Shown: piece after piece, positions 13,031-24,553 of the stretch
Layout: every line of letters begins with the position of its first letter
Position numbering within the stretch: the stretch's first letter is position 1
Source: Lepidodermella squamata
Taxonomy: Eukaryota > Gastrotricha
Length of the DNA: 64,000 nt
Assembly (NCBI GenBank): GCA_047495785.1
Contig: JBLDXI010000020.1
Span: 2,418,001-2,482,000 of the forward strand
Reading direction: 5' to 3'
The notes under the pieces: generated by a model
Seen by the model: the letters and a program-made list of their open reading frames with translations, nothing else
Told to the model about the DNA's origin: nothing
Database searches by the model: none
Position numbers and translations under genes: made by a program

Positions 13031-16000
13031 ATGCCAGCGTTTCAGACGAAAACTATCGAAAGCATTTTGGAACCAGTTGCTCAGCAGGTATATGGTTTTT
13101 GTTATGAATTAGTGCTACTGCCGTGATGATAATTACAGCGTTTTAACGCGCGAGCCGAATCGCCCTTAATAAGCACTTTGCTTGTCGCTAAACAGCAAGT
13201 GCAATCGGTAAAAGAGCGCTTCCGCAGCGCGCGATGGCATTATTTTACGATGACTACTGACGATCAAACGCAGCATGTTGCCGTTTCGTTATATATGGGC
13301 GTACACACTTGTTTATTCAGAGCTATTGTTTGCGGCCGCTGTTGGCTTTTCTTTTGTCTCTTCCTATTTGGCTCGAAATTAAAAGACGGCGTGTTGAGAC
13401 CGGAATTTACATATAATAGTGTAATGGTGCGACCCAGCAGCAGTAGTGGCGTTGCGCATTTATTAGGCGATAGAAATAGCCCTTGCCGCTATTAAGCTGT
13501 ATTTCGCGAGTATTTTGCCACGGTTTTGTTTTTGCAGCAGCAATTTACATTGTTTCACTACGCGCTTGATGTGTGCTACCCTTCCAGAGGTGTTTTGCTT
13601 ATTTATTACATAGTCGCGCAACGGAAGATTACGTTATTCACGTATTACTTCCTCATTGGCTTCCGGCCGAGATATGGTGGAAAAGTTATCGATGATAGGC
13701 TTTTACGACACTAATCCTTCTACGGAGTTACTATTATGAGCCGAATAAACCCGCTATGTTTATGATTAATATCCGCGGCAGCTACCGTCTTATTCCATTG
13801 ATAACTTCTGTATGTGCGGTGGCACGCTAAGTGGTACTTATTTTGACAAGCTAGGCGGTAAACAAGATGTAAAGAAATTGCTATAAAACAGCAATGCACT
13901 GTATTTAATGTGATTCTTAAAGAAACAAACTCGTTATTTTAATGTAGGTGTCGAGACTTGTGGTTCTTCATGAAGAAGCCGAGAGAAGCGGCGGCGTTAT
14001 GCCGGATTTATCGTTGCACGTCGATGGCGTGCAGAGCGCGGTTGAAAATCTGGTGAAAGTCGGAATTGAAACGGTCGAAAGTAGCGATGACCAGATTTTG
14101 CGTCAAGACATGCCGGCTATGTTGCGCCGCGTCCAGGAAGCGTGTGACCAGCTCGTCGATGCTTCGACGATGCTGCGTGAAGACGCGAATTCACCCGATG
14201 CCCGTCAACTGCTGATAACTGGCTCGCGTGGCATTCTTCGATCCACCTCGTTACTGCTGATCACATTCGACGATTTTGAAGTCCGGAAGCTGGTTAAACT
14301 GTGCAAAATTGTCCTTGATTACCTGGTGGTAGTTGAAGTTCTCGACACAATGAATGATCTGGTTGAATTCGTCAAAGTGAGTGTGAAAAAATTGAGAAAA
14401 AGAAGAAAAGAATAATGAAAAATTCGGTATTTATCAATTACTTATCGTATTTATTTTGTAGAATTTGAGTCCTGTCTTGGCGCGGCTTTCTCGTGAAGTC
14501 TCTCAACGGGCGAATGATCTCACAAGTCACGAGCGAAAACAATCACTGTCGTTGCAACTCGACGTTGTACACAGCCAGATGCCCAACTTGGCTAATGCCA
14601 TCAAAACCTACATTTCCACTAGAAATCGAGGTTCTAGCATTTTGTTCTCAAGTGTCCTTGTAATTAATTCTTATATCTCCATACAGGTAATGCCGTGCAA
14701 GAGGCAATAGAGAATCGCAACGTTTTATGCAGTGCTATGACCAACGCTATCAAGGAGGTTAGTTTAGGCCCTGCTAATTTATGGAATTTTACGTGCTCCT
14801 TCTTACATCTGCAAATTTTGTTTTAGATAATGTCGATTCTACAAGCTAATCCGTTGGTGGATGACGAGGCGTGGAATTTCGAAGACCCATCGACAGCTCG
14901 TAGAATGATGCTGACCTACCACAGCCAGCAAAGAACAGCCCATGATTGGTTACTGGACACATCGGCCGTCGCCGGTTGTCTCGGCGAACGTGTTGTGCGA
15001 GACATGTTGGCTCTGGCTGAGCAATTCGCCGATCGTTACGCTACAGGCGCTATAGTCATCCTACCAGATCGACCCGACGAGGATCGAGAGGAGGGAAGAG
15101 CTGCGATTATTAAGGCGGTTCGAGACGCGCGTTCAATGATAGATGCTGTTAGTGAGCTGCGGAATCAAAACAAGGGAGCTACCCCTCAGTCGTTAGCCCT
15201 CGGTCGAAATACCGAGGACAAGCTGAAAGTCATCGGAAGAGTTATGTCTTCTGTTGTCGACTCTTTCGAAGACGCTCGACAGGGCCCGGCGCCTCGTTCT
15301 GCGAATGTCTTGACCCTGGATCAGCAGGAACGACCGACTTTATTAGTCCGGTTGGCTCGATGCCAGGATTTGCTGCAGCACCAAACCGACCCTCATTCAC
15401 TTTTCGAAGCTTCTCAACTAGCGAGAAGTGTTTCTGATGATATTTTACGCGATATCAACGCGTTGACCGGGCATCCTTCACATCAGAGTTTTGCTACATT
15501 AGCCGGGTGTAGCCAGGCGTTAGGCCAGGCTGCCAACGATTTAGCCGCATCGATCAAAACTAACTCGGTTCACTCGCCGGCGGGAATTAACGCCCAAACG
15601 TGTACAGGCTCGTTAGCTCGGCAGGTATTCAACGAATACCAGCATTTGCTGGCTCGAATGGTCGTCGACCAATTTGCGGACGCGAAAGGGCCGGCTGAAG
15701 TGTTGTTTCGTTGCGCCATGTTGGGGAATGACGTACCCGACCGAGTTCCTCGTTTCAACACCGCGGCTCGTAATTTCGCGGCTCACGCCACGCAAATTTT
15801 AACATGCGCCCGAATTCTCGGCCAATCAGCGTTCACTGAGGACAGATTGACCCTGTCGCGTTTATGGACCCTGACAAACCAGCTGACAGATTATGCCGGT
15901 CAAATGGGTCGATCGGCCGCGATTTGCTTCGACAACCCCGGCGAACGGTCTTCCGCTGAAAACCTACTTCTGATATTGAAACAGTGGAAAGAAGGCGTTG

Positions 16001-17638
16001 ATGAGTTGTGCCGATGTGTTGATGATTTGATTGACACTATCGTGTTTCTTGGGCTGTCTGAAAAGGCGTGCGAGGACGAGTTTCTGCGCGCTGAATCTAG
16101 TCTAGGCAGTGGCAATCTGGCGACAAGTTCCGCAGATTTCCTGGCCGCAGCGGCACAAATCGCGCGCTGTGCCACGCGTGTTGCCCAGGTCGCGTTTCGC
16201 GAGGCTGAGAATTGCGACGACCCAGCCTTCGTGCAGGTCGTTCAGCACGCCGCTAATGAGGTCAACACCGTTCAAGATCAAATGATGCAAACTGCCTCTT
16301 TTCTGGCTGGCACGAGCATGGCGGATGCCAGTGCTCAGACGCAATGGCGCCAGTTGACGCAGAAAGTTGTCGACCAAGTCGCTACTCTTCGACGTATTTT
16401 TGAAGAGTATGTGTCCCAATTCGGCAATACGGACGTTTTTAGCCGGGGCGAGGGATCAACAGCCGATGGTACGTATCTCTCTTCTATTTCAAATCCCTTT
16501 ACTAATTATTTTTCTTTATCTAAGATCTTGGATCGCCTCCTCCTAGACCTCCGCTGCCGCGAACCCAGGTCACATCGCCGTTTTCAGTCTCCAGCGAAAT
16601 GGAGGATGAAGCCGAGGCTGAGGCCCGCCAGTTGTTCAGAAACGGCATCGAACACGCTGCTGTCAACCCTTCAGCTAATCAAATTCACCACCCGACCCAG
16701 CCTATCCTGAAAGCTGCTTATGATTTACATCAAGAAGCCGGCCAGTGGAGCAGTCGAGACAACGATATTGTCGCTGCTGCGAAGCGGATGGCTATCCTAA
16801 TGGCGAAATTGAGCCAGCTCGTGAGGTAAATAGTCTTAATTTCTGAAATTACATAGGTTGTTTACGAAATTTTCGCAGAACGGATGGCGGCTCGAGATGC
16901 GACCTCATCGCTATCGCGAAAGCGATCGCTGAGCAGTCGCTTGTGGTAACCAGATTGGCGACAGATCTAGCAGCTCACTGCACTGATAAACGCATCAGAA
17001 CCATGCTGCTTCACGCGTGCGAGAGATTGCCTACGATTGGCAACCAGCTGAAAATTCTAGCGACTGTCAAAGCTACGATGATTGGTCAAAATGGTAAATT
17101 TTACAGCCGAGTTGATAGGATTTCGAATTTAGGGTTTATGTTCTGGTAATAAATGTTGTTTGAATTAGCCCAAGCTTATAGAAAAAGAACTTCGTCCTCT
17201 TATGAGCGGTCTCAGGAAGAAGATGAAAGTGAACTCACTGCCGGTAATCACGCGACCTGATTTCCCGCGTGATTGAAACCCGCTACCATAAAAATAAGAA
17301 ATAAATGTGGCGAGAATAACCTATTAACATTTTTGGCATTTCAGCTTGTCTTTTCATTTATCTCTTCAACTTTGATTTCATTCTTTCTTTTTTTTACAGT
17401 TACCGAGGAAGATCAAGAGGCGACTGAAATGTTGGTTGGAAACGCCCAAAATCTGATGACCAGCGTCCGTTACACAGGTTAACCTGAGCCACCTTGTAAA
17501 ATCGAGATGAGTAATGTCATTTTATTCGTTGTAGTTCGGTGTGCCGAAGCTGCTTCGATTCGCATTCGCGTTGACTCTGGAATGCGAGTTAGGTGGGTAC
17601 GACGCCGACCTCTGGCGATGTTCAACAACACGAATTGA
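13031..17638 (+). CDS. VCL: Vinculin
   Basis: Ten exons: 13031-13087, 13948-14376, 14462-14630, 14687-14757, 14827-16468, 16525-16825, 16879-17093, 17169-17243, 17400-17477 and 17535-17638, giving 1,046 residues (human 1,066). The N-terminus [19 protein letters not shown] is almost identical to human vinculin. The helical-bundle head runs to about residue 789. A short proline-rich linker (PPPRPPLP) follows, then the actin- and lipid-binding tail, with [26 protein letters not shown] and [19 protein letters not shown]. Vinculin links talin and alpha-catenin to actin at focal adhesions and cell junctions. The linker is much shorter than in human. The C-terminal arm ends [14 protein letters not shown]. 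Exon 8 is 75 bases, phase 1-1, and adds 25 residues absent from human vinculin. Intron 1 (860 bases) is by far the largest. Confidence 0.97.
13088..13947 (+). other. Large first intron of vinculin
   Basis: At 860 bases this is more than ten times the usual intron in the window. It is rich in CpG-containing strings (for example GCGGCCGC near 13333). No conserved coding exon is apparent. A regulatory role is inference only. Confidence 0.5.
17169..17243 (+). other. Symmetric 75-base exon in the vinculin tail, possible cassette
   Basis: This exon is flanked by AG and GT, is phase 1-1, and encodes a Ser/Glu-rich stretch ([20 protein letters not shown]). It joins ATMIGQN to [12 protein letters not shown]. 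Skipping it keeps the frame. Human vinculin has only a few residues here, so it is an insertion between tail helices. Confidence 0.7.
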
Positions 17639-18411
17639 TTACCCGATTGTGATGGCACCTGAAATGACTAATAATAAGAGGTCGATTCTATTTTGTTATA
17701 TTTTGGTATTGCTACTAGTTTGATTTACATATGATTTCAATCGACGCTGCATTGTAGCCTCAACTGCCATGATGCTTTAAAATACTTATTATTCATATTC
17801 GGAGATATTTGAATGTTTTATCCTCGCGTTACCCGAATAGCTTCGACGTTAAGGTTCGAGAGAGTTGTTCCGTGCTACTTCTCACCCGTGTTGTTCAGAT
17901 GTGCAATTCAGACGTTTATGTATGGATATGTAAGAATGATCTTGAAAAATCATGCTAATAACATATTTGCCCATTGGACTCCCATGCCTTTCGAACTGAT
18001 TTCAGCTTGTTGTATGTTACATATGCTATCCAATGGTGCTTCTATTTGATCTGTCTTCGGTATGATGAAAGCTTTGATGTATTCAGATGTTATAATTTCC
18101 ATCTACGCATTCTAAGCATCACCTCCTTGCGCCGAAATTATATTGTGAATGGTCGTCTACTGCTAATCAGGTACGCCATACTAATATCATTGTGCAACTA
18201 TATTCTACGCTTTACCTTGGCCGGCAACAATCACCGTGATTTTTCCAAGTTGCTCCTGGCCGATGATACTTAATATTTTACCTTATTTTACTTGTTGCTG
18301 CTGAAATTCACGCAAGTCACGATATATTATATTGCATCTTATTGTTACCTTCGTAACGAAACCAAAGTTTTTCTATGCTGTCTATCCTTGGTCGTCTACG
18401 CGCTATTTCAA

Positions 18412-18417
18412 AATAAA
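18412..18417 (+). terminator. Poly(A) signal candidate for vinculin
   Basis: AATAAA lies about 775 bases after the vinculin stop. It is the best signal before the convergent gene. Confidence 0.5.
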
Positions 18418-18440
18418 AGTCATCACATCAATACAGCATT

Positions 18441-18446
18441 TTTATT
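18441..18446 (-). terminator. Poly(A) signal candidate for the M1AP-like gene
   Basis: AATAAA on the minus strand lies about 50 bases after the stop codon, implying a very short 3' UTR. Confidence 0.5.
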
Positions 18447-18497
18447 TCAATTCAAGGCACAAAATCAGTCGGCACATTTTTGCTGCAGCGGATAGTG

Positions 18498-19736
18498 CTA
18501 ATTTTTGTTAACCAAGCTCAAAAGTCTGTCAACTTTCCGATCACGTGGAGCATGAAGAATTGGATTCCAGCCATCAAGTCGAGGAAGGGCGGAAACACTT
18601 TGCTTTATCCAGGATGAGGTGCACTCTGAAGTTTTCGGTTGAATACGTTCCGATATTTTCGGTTCAAATGCTATTTCGTCAAAAACAATTGGACTGATCA
18701 GAGCTGTCGAATTTCCGGGTAGTATTGCAAAGAAGCAGTCTGCATTATCAGTCATTTCGGTCTTCTCTGCAATAAGAAACTCCTTTCGAGAGAGCAATGA
18801 AGAACATAATACTTCAAATCTATTTGAGTTATTTGCGAGTTCGTTCCATTCCAGTCTCCAGCAAGCCGTTGGGCAAAGTTTCATCGGAACTCCATACAAC
18901 AAGGCTGGCGAAAACCTTGAGAGTGGCACTCGATAGACAGAATTCAAGTTGTAAACCGATTTTTTAGCCTCTTTTGTGGCAGATGAAACAAGGTCTTCCG
19001 GATTTAGCATGATTTCAATAATGTCACACGCAATCGGCTCATTGCCGAAGCCCGGAACAGTCAAACGCACAGGTGGACATTCGACGGATTTATCTGTGAG
19101 CCATTGCCTGCACACGCCGTCAATAACAAAGGATTTGTTCAAAACGTAGTGAAACGAGACCGGCATGGCCAAGTTTTCCGCAAAAGAATAAAATATAGGC
19201 GGCTCAGCGTTGGCCTTATCAGATTGATTGTACAGATGAAAAAACTTGATCCGCTCGAAAATGTCAGAGAACTTATCTTCCGAAGACGAAATACATTTGA
19301 TCACCGTGGAAAGGAACCCTTCATTGTTATACCAAATGTTGAGCTCAGGCTTCTTCAGATTTCTAGATTTCACGCATTCACTGATAGGAACAGAAAAATC
19401 TTCGAAAAAAGACGATAACCCTTCAAGATCAGGTAATGCTAGCTTGGTTTTACAGGTTGCCAATGTACTAAAGCAGTCAATGAGGTCTGCAAACGCCGCA
19501 CTTGCCAATTGATAATCAAATAAAATGTGGAAGCCCAGTCCAGTCCATATTGCGATGCTGAAATAAGGAATTCTCGGCAAAGCGGAGTTGGACAGATGAT
19601 TCAATCGCATTACGGCTTTCATGGAATCAGCAATGTCTTCGATCGCGTTTCTCGAAAAGGATGTCAAGTCCATGAAAACGCATTGATTAGGTTGAGAATG
19701 AAACGGAATATATGAATCAGCATCCATCAAAAGCAT
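18498..19736 (-). CDS. M1AP: M1AP-like (meiosis 1 arresting protein) homolog
   Basis: A single uninterrupted frame of 412 residues with no intron. The strongest match to human M1AP is the block YGVPMKLCPTACWRLEWNEL, then FEVLCSSLLSRKEFLIAE and FFAILPGNSTALI, which align in order with the human YGLPFILRPTSCWQLDWDEL region. The N-terminal half (IPYFSIAIWTGLGFHILF) is consistent with the von Willebrand A-like fold seen there. M1AP is needed for male meiosis and works with the ZZS proteins TEX11, SHOC1 and SPO16. An in-frame TAA lies upstream of the chosen ATG. Human M1AP is longer (about 530 residues), so this copy lacks the C-terminal tail. Lack of introns suggests retroposition or intron loss. 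The identification rests on remembered human sequence. Confidence 0.72.
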   Translation of the reverse strand: MLLMDADSYIPFHSQPNQCVFMDLTSFSRNAIEDIADSMKAVMRLNHLSNSALPRIPYFSIAIWTGLGFHILFDYQLASAAFADLIDCFSTLATCKTKLALPDLEGLSSFFEDFSVPISECVKSRNLKKPELNIWYNNEGFLSTVIKCISSSEDKFSDIFERIKFFHLYNQSDKANAEPPIFYSFAENLAMPVSFHYVLNKSFVIDGVCRQWLTDKSVECPPVRLTVPGFGNEPIACDIIEIMLNPEDLVSSATKEAKKSVYNLNSVYRVPLSRFSPALLYGVPMKLCPTACWRLEWNELANNSNRFEVLCSSLLSRKEFLIAEKTEMTDNADCFFAILPGNSTALISPIVFDEIAFEPKISERIQPKTSECTSSWIKQSVSALPRLDGWNPILHAPRDRKVDRLLSLVNKN

Positions 19737-20974
19737 TTGAGGCAGCGAGACAACAGAACCGAACCTTTAGAACTTGAAGACTTCGGAAGAACAGGTGAGC
19801 GCAGTTATTTGAATTTCGAATTTTGAAAATACCGCCAGCTTAGGATGTTCACATTTAATAATATTGTAACGAGAAATTATAATTTATTGATCTTTCTTGA
19901 TACGTTTATTTGAAGACATGTTATTTTTTATATTTCGCGCGGATAATCCAAGGTAGAGGGTGTCAACGACCTGACTGAAGGGGCTGACGTGAGGCTGAAT
20001 CGGCCAAAAATCTTCGAAATCTGAATGCCCGTTGCTGATGCACCGTTTGCTGCTGAGCCGCTCAGTTTAAACTTTGAACTTTGTTTAAAGTTTTCACAAT
20101 CAGTCGTTATTCGTCATCCCCTTGATGAAGTGGACTCTCTTCCACTTTTTCAGGTTCCGAGTTCCGATTGAAGTTCAAGTTCCACCTTGAAGCATCGCTG
20201 ATTTGTCCACTTTTTTACTCGCACGTTAAGTGTGATTATTGATAATGTTCAATTTTAAACCTTCAAAGATGTGTGTATAAATGGGTTGGATTCACACTAG
20301 GGAAGTCGTCTATTCTGATTGAAACGCCGAAATAATCCCTTGCTCTGCTGGCGGCAGGCTGCTCACTCACGGGTTGAAAGTTGAAACATACTATATCTAG
20401 ATGGGATTTTCTCCTGGATTAATCCTTCGAATGTTCGACTGCTGTCCAATGTCCCCGCATTTGATTTACTTATCTGGTTACTTCGGATCGAGGACCTCTC
20501 TTCCACTGGAATAATAGATACTGAATTTTACATTCATGCAAATTATAATGTAGTCACTTTCAAATTGAAGTGGTAGGAATCAGGAACCATTGTTTTACAT
20601 AGTTATATTATCGAGGGGTCGTTAACAATCATAGACGTTAGGTGGTCAGATTCCAATTTCGCTTCGTGATACGTGGTTTTCTTCGTGGTCTGCTCCATGA
20701 GGTTACCGCTCTCCCGCCGAAGGTTCAAGTTATCGAAACAGTATCAAGTCTAGAGCCCGTTGTTACTCTGGTTTTTATTTAAAGATTTCTTTTTAAATAT
20801 GCCTTGTTATAGAATTGGGGCATGTGCAATGTCCGGTAAATTCTTAAATGGTGATTTTTATCACCACAGCCTCATTGTATACTCATTTCAGTAAAGTGTT
20901 CCCATAATTTCTTGTTAACATTTCCCGTTACCATGTATTACTCAATTTCTCTTTATAGCTTATTAATTCACAAA
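19737..20974. other. Intergenic region between divergent M1AP-like gene and SKP1
   Basis: About 1.2 kb separates divergent starts, so both promoters should be here. A TTTATAG acceptor-like string at 20952-20958 precedes the SKP1 ATG and could mark a 5' UTR intron or a trans-splice site. I see no coding exon. Confidence 0.4.
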
Positions 20975-21569
20975 ATGCCGAACATCAAGCTTCAGAGCGC
21001 CGATGGAGACGTTATTTCTGTTGATCGAGACGTCGCTCGGTTGTCCGTTACCATTAAGACCATGCTAGAAGGTATAAAATTCGAATGTGCTTTCGATGAA
21101 TGTTTATTTCGTTTTTAATTTGCTCAAGATCTCCACGTTGCTGAAGAAGACGACGAACCTGTACCTCTCCAAAATGTCAATTCGGCCACCTTGAAAAAGG
21201 TTATCCAGTGGTGCACCTATCACAAGGACGACCCACCCATGCCCGAGGATGATCTGAACAAAGAAAAGCGTACTGACGATATTCCTTCGTGGGATCAAGA
21301 GTTTCTCAAAGTCGATCAAGGCACTTTGTTCGAGTTGATTTTGGTAAAGTTACTTCAGAACTTCGCCTTCAGTTTATAACTGTTATATTTAGGCTGCTAA
21401 CTACCTGGATATCAAGGGTCTTCTGGACGTTTGCTGCAAAACCGTCGCCAACATGATCAAGGGTAAAACTCCGGAGGAAATCCGCAAAACCTTCAACATC
21501 AAGAACGATTTCACGCCTCAAGAAGAAGAACAGATTCGAAAGGAAAACGAGTGGTGTGAAGAAAAATAG
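20975..21569 (+). CDS. SKP1: SKP1, SCF ubiquitin ligase adaptor
   Basis: Three exons (20975-21071, 21129-21343, 21393-21569) encode 162 residues, one fewer than human. It starts [17 protein letters not shown], the BTB/POZ fold that binds cullin-1. The C-terminal F-box-binding half is nearly invariant: [51 protein letters not shown] and the terminal WCEEK. SKP1 bridges CUL1 and F-box proteins in the SCF E3 ligase. Both introns are 57 bases or less. The gene converges on the SNAPC2-like gene. Confidence 0.98.
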
Positions 21570-22103
21570 ACACGTACTCATCTGGTCAGCTTGAAAGAGC
21601 GTCCTCTTCATGGCATGCGTGTTCGTGTGATAACTATAAAACTATCTATTGAATCTGACTTAGCCTAACATGATTTTGCGCAATTGTAACTTTGGAACAG
21701 CGACTTCCGATCGCCGTTTACAAATACTGAGCTGAGCCCTGCATCAGCTCTGATCGATTTCAAACACATTTTTTCAGAGTAAATATAGCAACCGAAGTTC
21801 GTGCCCAGCCATTTATTTTAGTTCGTTCATCCTAATTTTTCAACGCCCGAGTCGCTTTTTCTGTGTTAAATGTGTTATTAAATGACAAATATTCACTAGT
21901 TTTCGCTGTTATGACTTCGAATACCGGTCAACCGCGATCTGGGCGATGTCATGAGTAGGCCTTTGTATATTGCTTGCTTCAAAAAGCGTATCGTTTTCTG
22001 ATGCACTCGAACGAAACAGAAATGAATTAAAATAAAAATAAAATAAGACAAACTTGTTTTTATTTTTCGGAAATCAGTAAAAAATGGAACAATTGAGCAT
22101 AAT
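21570..22103. other. Convergent gap between SKP1 and SNAPC2-like gene
   Basis: This AT-rich stretch should hold both 3' UTRs. I see no coding exon. Confidence 0.5.
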
Positions 22104-23487
22104 CTAAAGCAGTTCCTCTTGGGTATCATTTTCAGGTAGTGACCACAACTCCAAACGGGAATACTTTTTCGATAAACGGAATGGATTCAGTGCCTGCAAA
22201 CGTTGAGCGTAGGGCAATCCGATCTTGAGAGGGTCAGTTTCAAGAGACTCCGCATCATTCGGATCAATGACGGCTTCTTCATCTGACTTTTCGACAGGCT
22301 CATCTTCCAAGGACGATAAATCAGTCCACTGATCTCCGTCATTTCTTCCAGGTTCAGCATCTACGTCGCCTGACTTTTTCATTTTCAAACCAGGGGGTAA
22401 ATTAGGACCGGCTCCTTCATCGAATTGAAGCGGAGGATTCCTCATCAATGCATTCATTTGCTAAAAAAAACATTGAAACTATGTATTATTCAATTTTCGA
22501 GCTCATAAGAACAACCTTATCGGTGAATTGCAGCAAATCACATTGATCCTCGCGTGCCAATGCCAGGCCGATGCGTCGCTCGGTAACCTTCATTTTTGCA
22601 GATCGGTTCGGCTTATCGTGAGGGGGTCGAGGAGCCGTGAGCAGCCGATGTTTTCGTTGAAGCAATTCGAGCGGTGGGACGTTTTTCGATGCGCGACAAT
22701 TCGCTGATTGCTGAACCTAAAATCAAGAAAGCCAGCCTAATTTTCAAATTATGGGAGTATTTACGAAAACTACCTGCTCCATGAGGTCAAGAATGATCAA
22801 GGCATCGATAGGCCTTAGAGATTTTGGTTGTTCGGGTATGCCCAACACCAATGCAGCCAGCCAGTTGTAAATCGCGCCGTAATTAGGCTCGTCCGGTGGC
22901 ATTTCCCCGTTTTCATCATATCGAGGTAAGGACGGCTCTTCATATCGGCCGATGATACCCAGAGCCAAACTGAACGCCCGTCGCATCCATCGACCATCAT
23001 TGCCGGCCAACTCATCCATAAGCGACAGCCAAAATTCGATCGGAGACGAAGGCTTATCAAACTCGAACATGCCTCTAACAACACTGTATTTCTGATCGTT
23101 ACGACGGCAACAAAAATCCAAGTATTGCTTGATTTCTTCGGCGGTTTTTCCCGGCAGCAATTCGGTCAGCTGATTCGGATCATCGATACCACCCGTCAAT
23201 TTGACAGCTTCGTAGACAATTTTCAGTTCTTCAAGCGACCAATGTTGACGCAACTCGTGTTGAGACATTGACTTGTAGTCAAGTTTGGCAGGAGCGGGGG
23301 GCTTTCTTTTTCGAAATGAACGACGAGGCCGCGAGGGCCCGGCACTGGTAGACGGGACGTCTTCTTGAGCCGTCTCTTCATTCTGATCACTTTCACTATC
23401 TTCCACTGCAATTTCCATAGCACTATCCTGTTCTTCCTGCGACCCCTCTCCGTCTTTTGAGCTGGATATCCGCTTTTTTGGTGGCAT
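22104..23487 (-). CDS. SNAPC2: SNAPC2-like subunit of the snRNA-activating protein complex
   Basis: Three exons (23487-22774, 22716-22516, 22460-22104) join in phase 0 and encode 423 residues. An acidic, low-complexity N-terminus with a basic RPRRSFRKRKPP patch comes first. A SANT-like segment follows (HWSLEELKIVYEAVKLTGG, LLPGKTAEEIKQYL), then IEFWLSLMDELAG...AFSLALGII. A second block reads YGAIYNWLAALV...PIDALIILDLMEQV. Near the C-terminus is LNPFRLSKKY. The order and spacing match human SNAPC2 (GRSEAEIRVFLQQL, IEVWTDLAEKITG, IYKYLSSVSRSG...AVVLDLL, LNPFLVPLELL). SNAPc activates RNA polymerase II and III snRNA promoters. The alignment is from memory and similarity is modest, so a functional analog is possible. 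Confidence 0.62.
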
Positions 23488-24553
23488 ATTTTCTTGTGAT
23501 ATAAATTCTATTTAAAACACGCAAAATTCGAATCATTCACTTTTAATTTGATGCAAAAGCTGGATTATCGCGTTCACAATCGATTTAATATAATTTATCA
23601 TATATATATCAATTTTTGAATATAAAAGGACCAAGAGGTCTTGGTAAATTCCAACGAAGTGACGGTCGAAAAATTTGGAGCAAGGTTTTTTTCAATGGTT
23701 GATGTTTTTGCAATGCGCTCTTGCGTAGGTACAATCAAACACAAACGTCGCAAGATTGACAAAAGCAAGCGTGATGAATATAACGCGAAAAAAATAGCAT
23801 TAGCAGCAGCAAAAAAAATTGTTTACATAGAAGTATTTCGATTCAAGCTCCGAATAAGAAATATAGCCAGTAAATCAAGTTAATTTTCTCAATATTTACA
23901 TCGTGAGCACAAACGCCATAAAATCTAAAAAATATATATCAGGATTGGTTTGTCGATATGAAAATTAGGCACAAATTTACATATGATTTCGTTGATTACT
24001 TCCAGAACTGCTTTCAACTAATGAGCTCGATGTGAATTTGCACTTCTCAACAGTCCGGCAGCATTTTTTTCAATTAAAAATAGACCAATCAAAGACAAAC
24101 AGCAGTTAACAGACAAATCAACACGGAAGGCATCAGTTTGTTATTGTTATTTATAGCGCGATGGAATGAAGAAAGGTCAAGAAAGCGAAAATGATTAATC
24201 TTTCCGATTTCTCAAGTATTAGTCAAGATAAGAGCTTGAAAGTCGTGACATATATCTACATTTACACAGTATTTAGTTGTTCACACGGTAAATTTGTTGC
24301 TTAGATGGTAGAAATAAGAATATTAATAATAATATCCATTTTCACTAATCAAAAAAATCGAAGTCCCAATAGAGCATCACCAAGTGTGTGAATTGTGATT
24401 GAATCACTGAGATGCATCAAAAAGTTGAAGTTACGCTCGACACAAAAGTTCGCTGAATTCATTTCAACTATATAAAAGACTAGTGGGCTAAGAAGGCCTC
24501 CAAATCTGCAACAACACGAGGGTAAAACAAGCCATTTCTCGCCCACTTTTGAC
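23488..24553. other. Intergenic region upstream of SNAPC2-like gene and downstream of PLEKHF
   Basis: About 1 kb of AT-rich DNA. A plus-strand open frame at 23641-23883 is lysine-rich, has no recognisable domain and is probably chance. Confidence 0.4.

Larger units (their letters stand above)
17639..18497. other. Vinculin 3' UTR and convergent gap to the M1AP-like gene
   Basis: This gap separates two convergent stop codons. A plus-strand AATAAA lies at 18412-18417 and a minus-strand AATAAA at 18441-18446, so the two 3' UTRs should abut or overlap. Short open frames here lack any coding signature. Confidence 0.6.

Noticed and set aside
17723-18495. Several plus-strand open frames of 67-99 residues after vinculin
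   Set aside because: They fall in the vinculin 3' UTR, are rich in Leu/Tyr/Phe/Cys as expected from AT-rich DNA, and show no domain.
23641-23883. Lysine-rich open frame of 80 residues
   Set aside because: AT-rich context, low-complexity Lys/Ala run, no splice partner or family; most likely chance.
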